This document shows positions 35,701-48,290 of a DNA stretch of 64,000 nt, piece by piece. The DNA lies in NCBI GenBank assembly GCA_905221605.1, contig CAJNDS010002641.1:62001-126000 (forward strand), in the 5' to 3' direction. The notes under the pieces are model-generated. The model did no database searches, was not told the origin of the DNA, and worked only from the letters and a program-made list of their open reading frames with translations. The stretch comes from Symbiodinium natans (Eukaryota; Sar; Dinophyceae; Suessiales; Symbiodiniaceae). Within the stretch, counting starts at the first letter, position 1, and every line of letters starts with the position of its first letter. Position numbers and translations under genes: made by a program.

Positions 35701-37384
35701 TGATCGGTCTCCTAAGACGTCTGGAGGGGCAGGACTGGTGGTCGCGATGTTGCAACAAGACGTGAAGAAACGGCCCGCTGGCAGCCGGAGCTTTGACGAT
35801 GGAAGCTGGCATCGAAGCCAGCAGACAACCAAGATCAAGACAGAGATGCTCGCGCCAAGCGGCCAATGTGCGCACCGGGTCGTTTCGTGCAGCCGGGGCA
35901 TCCCGGGGGCTGCGTCTCCTAGGATCAACGAATGCAATTGAAACAGGGCGCCAGGACACAGCAGCACTTCAGCCCTAAGCCCTGCAAGAAGGATTGAAAG
36001 AGCCACCCTGCGGCTCAGGAGCTCCTGTTCTACTACGGCTTTTGCCCTGAGGCCACGGCGGGACCCTTTAGGATCTTTAGGGCCCAGGATTTCGGGGAGC
36101 TCTTATACGAACACTTGGAGAGGCCAACCCGCACGATCGGCTCATCATCAACGTCGACCTCCCTGACGACGAAGGCATGGCCGAGAAAGAGGCGGGGTCC
36201 ACCAGATTCCACCTGATGTTTTTCAGCGCAGGGCCCTTTTGGAGGTTTCACAAGACTTGGGCGCCCTGACACCAGAGGTGGTGCTGCAGCTCCACGGCAT
36301 CCCCACGGAAGTAGCATTGAGACCCGGCGCAGCGCAGGCCTGTCCGGGCATGGACCGCGCTGAAGTCGGAGCCGGGCACTATCACGCACTTGTGTCGCCA
36401 CTGCCGCATTTCATGTCCAGCAGCGGGCCCCCTGTGTAAACGACCCCCAAGAAGGGCCTGAATTCCGGACAGCCCTCACGACGTGTGATGGGTTTTCATG
36501 GGCACTTGGGGCCAGGTTGGCGAAGGCTGGGCGGCGCTGGGCGTCCTGCCCCCGCAGCTGCTGAGGCCAGGTTCCGTGTCGCTCAGGTTAAAAGACTTTA
36601 GAGTTCCGAAGCTCAGAGTGCCGTTTTCAGGGGCTTCGTTGTGGGTGTTGTGCTGCGAGGAAAGGCTTGAGGTTTGGGATTTGGGTGTTTTGCATCCGGG
36701 AAGGGGAAACCCAACCTCAACCCTTCAGGGACTCAATTCCAGGGCGCACGAAAGCTTCAGCTTAGGATCACTGTTGGGGCTCTCGGGCCTCGCCCTAAGC
36801 CCCATGTTGGAGACGGCCGACAGGTGTTTTCGCGTGCTGCTCGGGGAGATTCATGCCCTGGATGTCGATGCCGCTCCCGGCGAAGGCCCGCTTAAAGGGT
36901 CCGGCCTTCATGTGGGGCGTTGAGAGTTGGGGCTCTTTCGGTGTCAGTTTTGGTTTAGGGGTTCGATTTTCAACAGCTGGCTCCAAGGGGCCCTAATGTA
37001 GTGCCAGGGGTAGCACACCATGTGACATAGCAGACCGATGTGGGAACTTGAAGCTCCAGCAGGTTTGGTCGTCGAGGTAGGGACCTCAAACCTTTGCTGG
37101 GTAGCTATATATCAACAACTACCTAAAAGTTACAGGAAACTTGACAAAGAAGGCCAAGCTCCAAACCCGCTGCTGGTGCAGGGAGTATGTTGGAAGTGGA
37201 CCTGCAGTGCCTAGACGCCATTGAGGCCGGCAGTGACGCAGCTACCATCAACCGAGGGTTCTTGCTGCGCTTCTTGGAGGACTTGCTGGCGGGCTTGCTG
37301 GAGCCTTTGCTGACACCAGCACCAGGCACTTGCTGGAGTCGATGTGGTGTCTTGCTGAACCCTAAACCCGGCGCAATGCCTTAA
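32759..37384 (+). CDS. SET-domain methyltransferase, LSMT-like (fragmentary exon set)
   Basis: Probable lysine methyltransferase of the Rubisco-LSMT/SETD type. Exons seen: 32759-32804 (MLTEDLLPITWPQE), 32945-32986 (ALESLGEQISKLVE), from 34664 (VDLLNHS, the SET-domain N-H motif), about 35332 (SAGEVMQ), 36019-36051 (ELLFYYGFCPE), 36123-36191 (NPHDRLIINVDLPDDEG), 36516-36565 (GEGWAALGVLPPQLL), about 36804 (ETADRCFRVLLGEIHALD) and 37186 on (MLEVDLQCLDAIEAGSDA). The order fits the family: P..W..E, D.LNHS, GE.., LL..YGF, NP.DR, then the helical substrate-binding domain with LEED-like and LALR-like helices. Donors at 32804, 36051, 36191 and 36565 are GC. The N-terminus and the exons for the middle of SET were not located. 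The stop at 37384 is the end of an open frame only. Confidence 0.6.
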
Positions 37385-37747
37385 GCTCATGACCTTCCTT
37401 TGCCTTTCCCCCACCCCCACTCCGCGCTAAACCTGAACTTCTGTTTGCCCTCTTGGCCGTATGACAAGCCCTGAAGCAATGTTGTCCCTCAACCCTACCT
37501 TCTGCCTGGCACAGGGGAGCCACCATTCTGGCGCACCCCTCAGAGGACTTCCAGTGCAGAATTTCGATTTTCGGGTCTTTGGGTTCAGGGAATCCTCACA
37601 GTTTCCACGAAAGTTTCGTTCCATTCATGCTGGAACCGGGGGGGGGGGGCAGCTGTGAACCGGTCTTGCACATGATTTGCCGCGACGATGCAGGAAATTC
37701 CTCACTCAAGGAAAATTCGATATTCCAAGGTGTCCGGAAGCCTGGCA

Positions 37748-38710
37748 ATGTCGTTCGCGAAGGCGCCGCGCTTCCGCGGCGAAGGACACGCTGCCACGCC
37801 AGGCCCTGGACGGTACCAGGCTAAATTCAGTAGCCTGTCAGGGCCGAAATACGCGTTCGGGAAGCCGAAGAGCACACCAAAGGCGACAGAGCTGCCCAAG
37901 TTGCACCAAGCCCAGCTGAAGCTGGTGGCGGAGCTTGGCCGCGGTGGGCTTGCCACCGTACACAGAGCACGCTTCTGCGGCAAAGCTGTTGCTGTGAAGC
38001 TTTACCGTTGTCAGCCCGGGCTGGGAAACCCTGAGCAAGACCGCGAAGGCCTTCACAAAGAGGCTTTGCTCCTCGCAGGCCTCAGCCATACAAACATTGT
38101 ACGTGCACTCTTCTTGGTGACGGACAGGGGCGTAGTCACGGGCTTTGGCCTGGAGCTCCTGGGCCAGTCCCTGCAAGCTGCCGCGCGCAACGGCCAGCTG
38201 ACCGCTCAGCGCCTGGCAAGTGCCGTGGCGCCCACCTGCGAGGCCCTGGCATACCTGCACCAGCGGCCGATCGCACATCTGGATGTGAAACCGGCCAACA
38301 TATGCTTCACGGCCCAGCTAAGTGTGAAGCTGGTCGACATGGATGCCGCCATGACCATGGATCATCCAGATGAGCTGACACGGCGACTTCCAGGGAACTT
38401 GGTGGACTTGTCTCCGGAGATTGTCGACAAGATGCCATACAATCCCCTGAAAGAGGACTGTTGGCAAGCAGGCTGCACCTTCACGACATTGATCGGAGAG
38501 ACGCAAGTGATGCGCGACGAAGTGCTGCTGGCGCGTCTGCGGCCATTGCTTGGGCGTGCCGAGTCACGCCCCAGCATGCAGAAGTTCCTGGACGAAAATC
38601 TGCAGCAGCCCGAAGAAGCCATCAGACAGGTGTTGCAGCGCGAGGGGCTTCCAGCCCTTCTGTGGAGCCGACCTCAACCGCAAAATCCCCTGCTGAAGCT
38701 ATTCGGCTGA
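37748..38710 (+). CDS. SHIPPO-motif / protein kinase fusion, copy C (320 aa)
   Basis: Paralogue of the genes at 2428 and 4470. One extra codon (GGC) sits after PRFR; other changes include YAFGK for YTFGK, TPKA for TRRA, AARN for AALN, VDLSPEIVDK for ADLSPEIVNK and IGETQ for IEQTQ. All kinase motifs (LGRGGLATV, AVK, HLDVKPAN, DMD, SPE, DCW..G) are intact. The in-frame insertion with an otherwise open frame indicates selection for the protein. It is the most diverged of the three in coding sequence although its 3' array resembles that of B. Confidence 0.88.
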   Translation: MSFAKAPRFRGEGHAATPGPGRYQAKFSSLSGPKYAFGKPKSTPKATELPKLHQAQLKLVAELGRGGLATVHRARFCGKAVAVKLYRCQPGLGNPEQDREGLHKEALLLAGLSHTNIVRALFLVTDRGVVTGFGLELLGQSLQAAARNGQLTAQRLASAVAPTCEALAYLHQRPIAHLDVKPANICFTAQLSVKLVDMDAAMTMDHPDELTRRLPGNLVDLSPEIVDKMPYNPLKEDCWQAGCTFTTLIGETQVMRDEVLLARLRPLLGRAESRPSMQKFLDENLQQPEEAIRQVLQREGLPALLWSRPQPQNPLLKLFG

Positions 38711-38741
38711 CAAGATGTGCTGGGCGCTCAGTCAAGGTGAC

Positions 38742-39508
38742 TGGCTCCCTCCACAGCGGGCTGGCGGGCTGCAGCAAGCTTCATTCCACCCTCCTGCAGG
38801 CTTTTGGGCTGAAGATTGGTTCACCTCCGCAGCGGGCTGGCGGGCTGCAGTAAGCTTCATTCCACCCTCCTGCAGGCTTTTGGGCTGAAGATTGGTTCAC
38901 CTCCGCAGCGGGCTGGCGGGCTGCATGCCACCCTCCTGCAGGCTTTTGGGCTGAAGAAGATTGGTTCACCTCCGCAGCGGGCTGCCGGGCTGCAGCAAGC
39001 TTCATTCCACCCTCCTGCAGGCTTTTGGGCTGAAGATTGGTTCACCTCCGCAGCGGGCTGGCGGGCTGCATTCCACCCTCCTGCAGGCTTTTGGGCTGAA
39101 GAAGATTGGTTCACCTCCGCAGCGGGCTGGCGGGCTGCAGCAAGCTTCATTCCACCCTCCTGCAGGCTTTTGGGCTGAAGGTGATTGGTTCACCTCCACA
39201 GCGGGCTGGCGGGCTGCAGCAAGCTTCATTCCATCCTCCTGCAGGCTTTTGGGCTGAAGGTGATTGGTTCACCTCCGCAGCGGGCTGGCGGGCTGCAGCA
39301 AGCTTCATTCCACCCTCCTGCAGGCTTTTGGGCTGAAGGTGTTTGGTTCACCTCCACAGCGGGCTGGCGGGCTGCAGCAAGCTTCATTCCACCCTCCTGC
39401 AGGCTTTTGGGCTGAAGGTGATTGGTTCACCTCCACAGCGGGCTGGCGGGCTGCAGCAAGCTTCATTCCACCCTCCTGCAGGCTTTTGGGCTGAAGGTGA
39501 TTGGCTCC
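38742..39508. repeat. GC-rich minisatellite after kinase C, about 10 units
   Basis: Same unit and nearly the same order of unit variants as 5461-6150, plus one additional 79-bp unit near the right end. Confidence 0.93.
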
Positions 39509-40211
39509 ACCTTCACAGCGCTGGCGAAGCGGTGATGGACGGTGTGATCCCGATGCTGCCGCGGATTGGCGAGCCGTGGACTGGTCGCAAACACATTGCC
39601 TAGCATCCTCGTCTCCTACATCTACATGCAGTCTACATACATCTACCTTCCTTCGGACATGAGCAGCTGGACGATGCACACGGTTTCCTTGCTGAAGTCT
39701 GTTGTCGACTACGTTACTGGCAGTACACACGGACAAAAGCTGCTCGCAGAGTAGTCCTTCAATCCCGTCCCGGCGAAGAGCGAATGACTGGCTCTGGACC
39801 TCCAAGGTCGCGAACCTTCTGCCTGCTGCCTGTGCGGACGTGTTCTCCTGCGAGCGCACTCTGCGGACGCTTGGAATGGGCAGGGCGTGAATGTGATCAG
39901 CGTGAAGCGGGACACTTGGTCACTGTGGAAGGCCCATGAGCTGGAGGTGGCCAACCAAGCCTCGGAGGCGCGAGCGCTTGCGCCGAAAACTCACCTGGAT
40001 GGCTTTCTGGATGTGGTCCCGTTGCGGTGTTGGAAACATTCTCATGACGAACTGGTCAGCGTAGATGGGCGCCAGTGGGTCAAAACAAGGTGCAGCGCGA
40101 TTCCATCGGCGTTGCAGAGTCCAACCGTAAGAACACTTGTTTATTTTTTTACGCAGCCTTGCAGTAAGGTCTGTTGGGCGCGGCAGTGCTTTCCACATTC
40201 CTTAGCCTTAA

Positions 40212-40818
40212 CCAGGCATGTACAGGGTCTAGGGCTTAGATGTGTTTAGGGGGCGAGGCGCGGTCGAGAATGGGCACCAGGCGATGTGAGTTTCCTCTGA
40301 CGCGATTGGGGTGCAGTCGCTTTGGAAGGATGTTACCAGATCTTGCCTGAATCCCCCATGAATATGAATCAACCATTTTTGCTCGTACACTGCGACAGTC
40401 TACCCTGATAGGCACCAAAAGTACATAGCATCCTTCAAGGTAAGCCCTTGAACCTTGGCCGCTGCATGTTTCTTGTGAACTTTGAGGTGGCCACTTTATG
40501 GCCATCGGGTCCAGGCTGGGGCTGGGAGCACTTGTCTTTGAGCTGCTTTTGCTTCGGGTTTCCGGCTGAGTTCGCGCACCCGCAACAGGTTCATGAGCAG
40601 ATGAACTTATGTTTCAGTGCATGTCACCGACTGTCGATGAACGGAAGCCCGGCGCCAACTCACAATCAGCATTTCAACCAGCCCGCTACCTGCAGCTTGG
40701 CTTGCACCCTGCGGGCTTCCTTGCCCCTGTGCTTGATAGACGCTCTCTGCTTGCAACACATTACCTTCTCCAAACGCCCACGATACACAAGGATGCCACT
40801 TGACGAACCTGCTCGGAG
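40212..40818. other. No gene recognised
   Basis: Unique sequence between the third kinase cassette and the first coiled-coil exon; no telomere-like array and no domain. Confidence 0.5.
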
Positions 40819-43800
40819 GCTTTCCGCAGCTCCCAGCGGAGGCTGCTCGAGGATAATGTAGCCGACCTGCGGGCCCTGCGGGACAGGCAACAGTCGGGAA
40901 GTCGTGGGGGGGCTTTTGGTCGCTCTCGGGAGTTTCGGGGGTCGGGGATTGGGGGGGCTTTCTTGTGTGTAGAGTCTTGGAACAGCCGGGGGTCCAGTGG
41001 GCTTGGGGCCCGACATCGCTATGCCTAGCAACGTTTCGATGGTGTCGGCCAAGGGCCTGCCACGAGTTTTAGGGGGTTTAGGGGGTTTAGGCGGTTCGGC
41101 GGTTTAGGAGGTTTGTTGAAGATGGAGCGTGATTCTATAGTATATGTGTGTGTAAATCAGTAAGTACACCCGACTGGGTATTCAAACCTCCAAGTGGCAG
41201 GCTCCACGGGCGCCAGAGCGAGCCTCCGCCCAAGAAGCCCCGGCGATGATCCAAAAAGACGAGACCACCTCGGGCTGCGCTGACCAACGCTTCCAAACCC
41301 TAAACCCTTGCCCCCAAAGCCAACCGCAACCCTCTTGAAAGCTCACGAACCACCCTCTTCCCCTCCTCCGCATGTCCAGTCGCAGCGATCCTCACGATCA
41401 CAAGTCCAACAAGCTTTAAGAGGTCAGGAATACCAATACAAGCACTGCCGCAGAAGCTGTTCTACTGGCCACGGGGCTGCAACTTTTAGCTGCTAGCCGG
41501 AGATACTGGTATGAGCTGGTTCCCCCACTCTTCACCAGACACCCCGCTGCAACGACACATCCTCAGGCATGGAAGCCCTGGTCCCTCAAATCCGAAGCCC
41601 GAAACATCACCCGAAGCCCAGCCCGAGTAGCCATTCCCTCTCCCCCCCCTTCCCCCCCCTCGCAGGCCGCTTTCAACTCGGAGTTCCAGGGCGACCTACG
41701 GACCTTGAGGTGCGTGGAGGGGAGAAGGGGGGAGACGGAGCATCAGGGGGTTTCAAGTGGCCTGGGATGTTGGCTTTTGTTAGGGAGTTGACGACAGATG
41801 GGTTGAGAGCTGAGGTGTGGCTTCGAGGCTTCGAGGCTTCGAGGCTTCGAGGCTTCGAGGCTTCGAGGCTTCGAGGCTTCCTGACGGCTTCTGGGTTATT
41901 GGGGGTGTTACAGGAAGTGACGCCTTTTGCAGGGTTTAGGGTGTTAGGGTTCTTCATCTCCCCGCCCTCATTGCGTGCGAGGCGCGTAGCACGGTCCATG
42001 CCGGGGCCCATCCTCAAGACGCCGGAGCCGGAGCCGGACGATTGACGGCAAAGCTCGATCTTCTTCCCCCCGACAGCCGGGTTGGGGGTTGATGTGGAGA
42101 TTTTGTAGGGGCTTCTAGATGTCTAGAGTTGCGAGGAGTTGGAGTTATTTGGGCATTTGGGCATTTGGGCATCATGTGGGCGTCGGGGGGCCGAATGTTT
42201 AATGACTATGAATTACGAAAGATCCTCTTATTCCGAGTTCTCCGCCTCGCCCAAAGGGCCTGGCACTAGAAGTGCTCGTTATCAGGCATCGCTCTTTTGT
42301 GATGTTGCACACAGTCCATCGGGAAGACTGCGTACCATGGTGTCACCAGCCCCTCGACTGGGGCTTCCCTGGTGGATGGTATAGGGCCTTTCCGGGGCCC
42401 TTCTGGTGAGTCCTCCTGTGCCCGCGCCGGCCTTCCTGAACAGGACCGCTTGGCACCCCAGATGGCATACCCCAACCAGCTCATGGAGCTGCCCGGCTGG
42501 CCCCCGGTGCCAAGCACCGGGGGCCCTGAAAGCCCTTGTGTGGCAGTTTTCCGATTCCATGCAGCACTTAGTGCGGAGGACCGGCGCGCTTGCGAAGAAG
42601 AAAGGTTCGTGCACCTCTGTGCGAGCGTAGCCTTGTGTCTTGGTCGCTTTAGGGGAGAAATCGCAAACGACTGTTTGCGTTTTTGCAGGCGCCTTCGATC
42701 GTCAATTCTTGGGAGCCCACATTAAGCCGATAAGCTTACCTACCTGTAGCACAAGTGCATCCAGAAGCTGCGCATGATCCACACGATCAATTGGCCTCAA
42801 TGGCCAGCTTCCGCAACACTTGAAGTGCATCTTGACTGTTGCATACTGTTGCCTCCTCGATACTGAGGAGCGTGATCTCCCAGACTCCTGCCCAACTGAC
42901 GAAGGTGCTGAACTCGAGGTGTTGAGAAGGACAGGGACCCAGGAGAAAAAGGAGGCGAGATGAGAAACAACAGCCTTAACAGCAGCGAAGACATTCACCC
43001 GAGAGACGCGGTCCCAGCTGGAGCGCCGTTTTCCTCATTGAAGCTAGGCACATGCTTGAGCAACCCGGTTCTTGAATCCATGTCACACCTTAGACAGGCA
43101 TTTGGTCCAACCAACTTTATCGAAAAAGTAAAGAGAAGCCCGGCCGCCTCCTTGCGGACCTAAGGAAAGTGTGAGGCCTCTTCGAAGGCTAGTCTTCAAT
43201 CATCTGCTTGTGATGCCACAGCTTGGCCTTGGTCATTTTCGGACCTCTGATGCTTTCTGGGCTTCAGGCTGAGTTGACATGTCTACATGCGTGAAGACTG
43301 CTTCGAGCACGGGTGCGCGAACTAACGTTCGACTTTTTTTTGGGGAGCGCTGTGTACTCTTCCAACTCTGCAGTTCATTCTTCGCGGCTTCGATGCGGGC
43401 GGCCGCACAGCAAAAGCTGGTAATGGCAGAAGCTACAGGCATGACTTCCTACTCTCGTAGGGCCAGTCGCCCTTAGATGCGCTGATGCTGTGATCGGCCT
43501 GCAAAGAGCCGGGCCGATGTCGCTCGAGATGGACACGAGGGAGTGGCTCGCCGGGCATCTCAGTGGGCCGAAGCCAGGTGTAGATTTGGCATGTGCCACG
43601 GCCTCCGACCCAAGACCCTCCATGCCAACCCTGCAAACCTTAAACCCGGAAACCCGAAACCCTGAACCCCCCCCCCCTCCCCCCGAGAAAAAGTAGAAAA
43701 GCAACAGCAAGCAACGCAAGAAAAAAAACCAATGCAGCACGCAAATCGCACGACGCCCTTTTCTGCTCAAGGCCCGGCGCCTCGCCAGCCTCCAGGGCAA

Positions 43801-46800
43801 GCGCGCGGAGTTGGAGGCCTCCTTCCTCCTTGATCAGGGCTTCATTGGGTTAGGAGGTTTAGGGGTCCGGAGGTGTCGGGTTTAGGCTTGAGGGTTTGAG
43901 GGTTTAGGGCCGAGGGTTTGGAGGTTTCCATTGAAGTGGTTGTCTTGAATAGGGAGTATGGGTCGCAAGGGCTTGCGATCGTTGCGATTATGCCGATTGT
44001 GGCACCTGTCGGTCGCTATAAGGGGGAATGCTGGGGGCTTCGTCTGACGCAGTCTGTTTAGAGTCAGCGGAATCCTTCATTAGGCTTGGAGGCGCTGATG
44101 GCATTCGTTCACCTACCACGTGCCAGAAAAGCTGGAATTGGAAGAAGCGCTTAACAAGGCACACACACACACAGAGACAGAGACAAACACGGGTGAGATC
44201 CTGGTTTGACCCCAAGCCCTTCTAGACCTCAACTCCGAAACCCCAAACCAAAACTCAGTGCTGTGCTGGGTTTTCGTCCGTGAGGCGCAGCTTCAAGCAA
44301 AGCACCGGACGATCAGCCTCACACCCAGTTTGCTTCGCTTCAGCCCTGTCTGAGCTTCGGTGATTGAGGTACGAGGAGTTCTACATGAGCATGCGGGTCA
44401 GGTATCATAGTCGTGGAGATAAATAGGCCGACAGACGAACCACTCGCGACCCTGAAGCTGAAATCACAAAACCATCCCTCAATCCTGAACAACCAAGAGC
44501 CCTCAAAACAAAAACGAACCATCCCTCAACCCTTTTCGACCAAGAGGCCTTAAAACCCTAAACCCTGAACCCTACACCCTAAACCCTAAACTCTGAACTC
44601 TAAACCCGGAACTCTGAACCTTGAAAACCCTTGTCGCCGCCCCAGGCAGCGCCCAGGAAGCCCTGGCGCGGCACCGGCAGGTGGCCGCCTCGCAGCAGGC
44701 GGCCCGACCGGGAGGGGAGGGGGGAGGGGGAGGGGGGAGGGGGAGGGGGGTGTGGGGGAGAGTTCGGCGGGGGTTGTAAGGGAAGGGGGAGTTGGGGGAG
44801 AGTTAGCCTGGCGTTGGGAGAGGAGGTTTGGGCTGTAGGGGCGTGTAGCGGAGTGTGGGGGAGTGTAGGGAAGTCAGTTGGGGAGAGTTAGGCGGGGGTT
44901 GAGGTTGTGGAATTCGGGTTCAGGGTTTGAAGGATGTTGTGCTTAGCTGCGAGCCAACTTGTTTCCACGCTCCAGGGCGAGGTCGAGGAAGAGCGGCGGC
45001 AAGCGGAGCTGGCCGAGAAGCAGCTGACCGAGGAGCCCCGCTTACAGTCGAAGTGCTTGCGAATCCATCTTTCGACCCCGAGCATCTTACCCCCCCCTTT
45101 GAAGATCCTTCGCGCCCCAACCCCTTCAACACCCCCAAGCTCTGAGACCACCACCAAACAGAAGACGCACCAAGAAAGAAGCCCCGTGCGAGGGAGCCGC
45201 CGCGCGGCAGCTCGCCGCCCAGCGCCTCAGCGGGCTCCGCAGGGAGAAGGCGGCGCTGTGCGCGGAGCTCGAGGCACTTGGGCTAGGGCAGAGGTTTAGT
45301 AGGACGATTACTATTATTACCTGTTACGGTTGAGAGAGAGAGAGATATATATATATGTATGTGTGTGTATATATGTATATGTGTATGTATGTATGTATAT
45401 ATATATATATATATATATAAATATATATGAGGCCCTATCAGCCTGCAGTCTCGCTCCAGCCCCAATCGCAGATGGTGATTGTGGGTGTGTTTGGCCTTAT
45501 TCTTTTGCTTCGCGGCAGACCACCTCAATCACCTCTACATGTCTGTGCAAGGAAAGCAAGCTACTGTGGCGGCTCTGCGAGAGTCATCTGCACTTCTGCA
45601 CTGAAGGGCTGTTTGTTGTTTTTTTCGATTGGGGCCGGTGGTATGCACAGGCGTGTGGGGTTACTGTAGGGTCCCGGTTTCGGTAGGGTTCCGTTTTGGG
45701 GTCTGGGTTACGCAGGCGGCGAAGAGGAGCCTCGCCACGACATCCACGGAGGCCCCCGCAACCCTGACTTCGTTCCGAGCGTAGGGAAGTTGGAGGCAGA
45801 CGACCTCAGGTCTTCTTGCCCCCCTTTTTAAGGTATCCCCTTTCATAGGATCCCTGAAACTTTGGCAAGGGCCCTGAAGCTAAAGCCCTCCGAGGCCCGG
45901 AAACCCGAAAGCTCACCGCTAAGTTCGCCCTGAGTTTCTCCTAACGCCAAAATGGGGGTCTAACGACCCCCCCCCAATATAGATCCCCACATCGTAGGAT
46001 TTCCTTGTAGTCAAAAACCCCAGTAACGTATTCCCAATAAATTTAGGACCCCCCCACAAGAGCCCTGATAAATAATACTTGTGGGGATGTTTGACGGAGG
46101 CATGGCCGGACTACAACCCCCAACATTCAAAATTGAAACGCCACGGACCAGGTGGAGGCGTACGACGAGCGCCTTGTGGCCAAGGAAACTCAACGGGAGC
46201 GGTTGGTACACAAGTACAAATCACTGCGAACCTTCGGTTACATGTCCCAAAATCGGGGTGCCCCTTTTCCAGCATACTCTCCCTTCTGTCAGAAATGCCA
46301 AAATAGGTACCCTACCTTCGGGAGCCCCCTCATTTTCCTTGTTGGATTTGTAGTAATTCCTGGGCCATGACGCTTGCTCGTTCGATGCAAGCCGCAATTC
46401 CACAAACCCCCCCCCCCCCCCCACCTAGAACTCCTGACTGCCTGAAAGCCTGCGCAAACTCTTGGATTCCCAAGCCAAACCTCAAAACTGACTCGCAACT
46501 CTTCCAGCCCTCCCTTCCGCAACGCGAAAGAACTTCAAACTGTTCGGGAAGCTCAGTCTCAGAGGAGGCGTCGGTGGCCGCGCTCCAGCAGCAGAGCCGT
46601 GCCAAGGCCAGCGACCTCCCTTCTCAGATGCCTTCGTGTTTTTGTGGCTACAGCATGCTATGGTAAGTTTGGCGGTTCGGGGCGGTTCAGCTGGCGCGGG
46701 GAGGCAGCTCGGAACCCAATCATAGAACCACATAAATCCTAGGTCCTTGAAGCCAGCAACATCCCTCCTCAACCTCTCTCAACCTCTCTCAACGGTCCCT

Positions 46801-48241
46801 CAACGGTCCCTCAACGGTTTCTCAACGGTCGCTCAACCCTGAACGTTATCCTGAAGAAAAATCCAGGTCCTAGTTGAGGTTTCGCTTGCCATTCGATGAA
46901 GCTAGGAGTGTTTGCATCAATGAACAGAAAAGTTCAGGCGTGAGAGGAAGCTCAGTTAACGGCTTTCGACTGCTAGGCATCAAGGTCTGGGCCGTGCAAA
47001 GGTCTGTCACACTGCCCCTCACTTCGCAAAATTCCGGCGCTTGAAGCTTGAAGGACTCCTTAAGGTGTGTAGGCTTCAGCATTTCTGGTTGCAACTTTGG
47101 GCCGAGACCGCAGGAACAGTCCCTCGAGAAGCTCAAGGCTGTGAAGGCGCCTTAGATCCCCTTGGTTCGAGGAGGTTGGTGAATCTTGAGCCCCGAACCA
47201 GTTGGCGAGGGCAGGTCCTCGCATGACGGCCTGTGTGACTGTTTGACTAAATCGCCCCCCCCACCCTCGGTGTCATTTTCCGGATCCCATGTGCGTGCGA
47301 GACTATGCAAGTGGGCTTCCACAGTCGCTCTGGGTCGGCCTGATGTCGACACTGGGTTCGACCTGGCGACGTGGACTCCACATGATAGCAGCTAGCGTGG
47401 ATTGTACTTTTTGAGTATGCGCTGCTGAGCGCTGGCTGAGTTGGGCTTGTAGTTCCGATCTCTTGCCCCGAAGATCTGCGCCAACCCCCTAAACTCGACT
47501 CGGAGACGAGCGAGCCCAAAACCTCCCAAACCCTCGGACCTCTTAGCCGACTTATAGAGGAGGAGTTCTTCAAGCAGATGGCTGAAGAGAAGCGCCGGTG
47601 CGCAGCTCAAAGACTCCCGCATCGAGACTAGACCACTCTCCTGACCTCTGAACCTGAAGCCCTCCCCGCGCGCAAGAAGGGCTGGTAAGGTAGAGGTATC
47701 GCGCAGTCCATCCTTGCCCCCTCTCCTCAACTTCGTGTGGGAGATGCAAGATGCAAGAACGAACCCAAACCCTGAGCCCCTGAATCCTGCACTTTGACCC
47801 TAATCCCCCCCGCCATGGGGTTTGGGTGATCCGGGCCTGCAGAGAGGAAGGCCTCAGGGCACGAGGCAGGCTTGACTTTTTGCGAGGTTACAGCTGGAAA
47901 GGTCAGGAGGTTTAGGGCCCAGGGTTTGCCGTAATTCGGGTACAGGGTATATTCAGAGGCTTACAGAGTGCAACGAGGGCTTAGGCTGTTTCATTGTGGG
48001 TGGAGAGGTTGCCCCAACAAAAGGTGCTCCGGAGAGCCCCCCCCATATAGCCGTAAATCCAGGCCCAAAACTCCCGAACTCCCACAAACCCCTGAATCCC
48101 TTTGTGCTGACCCCCTGAAACCCCCCCTGCGCAACCCTCTCAACGCCCGTGAAGAGTCCGAGGAGGCAAGAGCTCCGTGAGAAGATGCGGGCCTGGCTGG
48201 CAGATCAGGTCGGGGACTCAGGTGAGGGGTTTTTATGGTTC

Positions 48242-48290
<49 letters not shown>

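Larger units (their letters stand above)
37577..40211 (+). repeat. Kinase cassette, copy C (segmental duplication)
   Basis: Third copy, 33 kb from the tandem pair. It shares the 5' leader with copy B, including the roughly 45 bases before the poly-G, plus an insertion ('tcgttccattcatgctgg') just before the poly-G. It ends at 'ccttagccttaacc', about 50 bases short of the A/B right edge. Flanking sequence is unrelated to that around A and B, so the cassette has moved as a unit. Confidence 0.9.
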
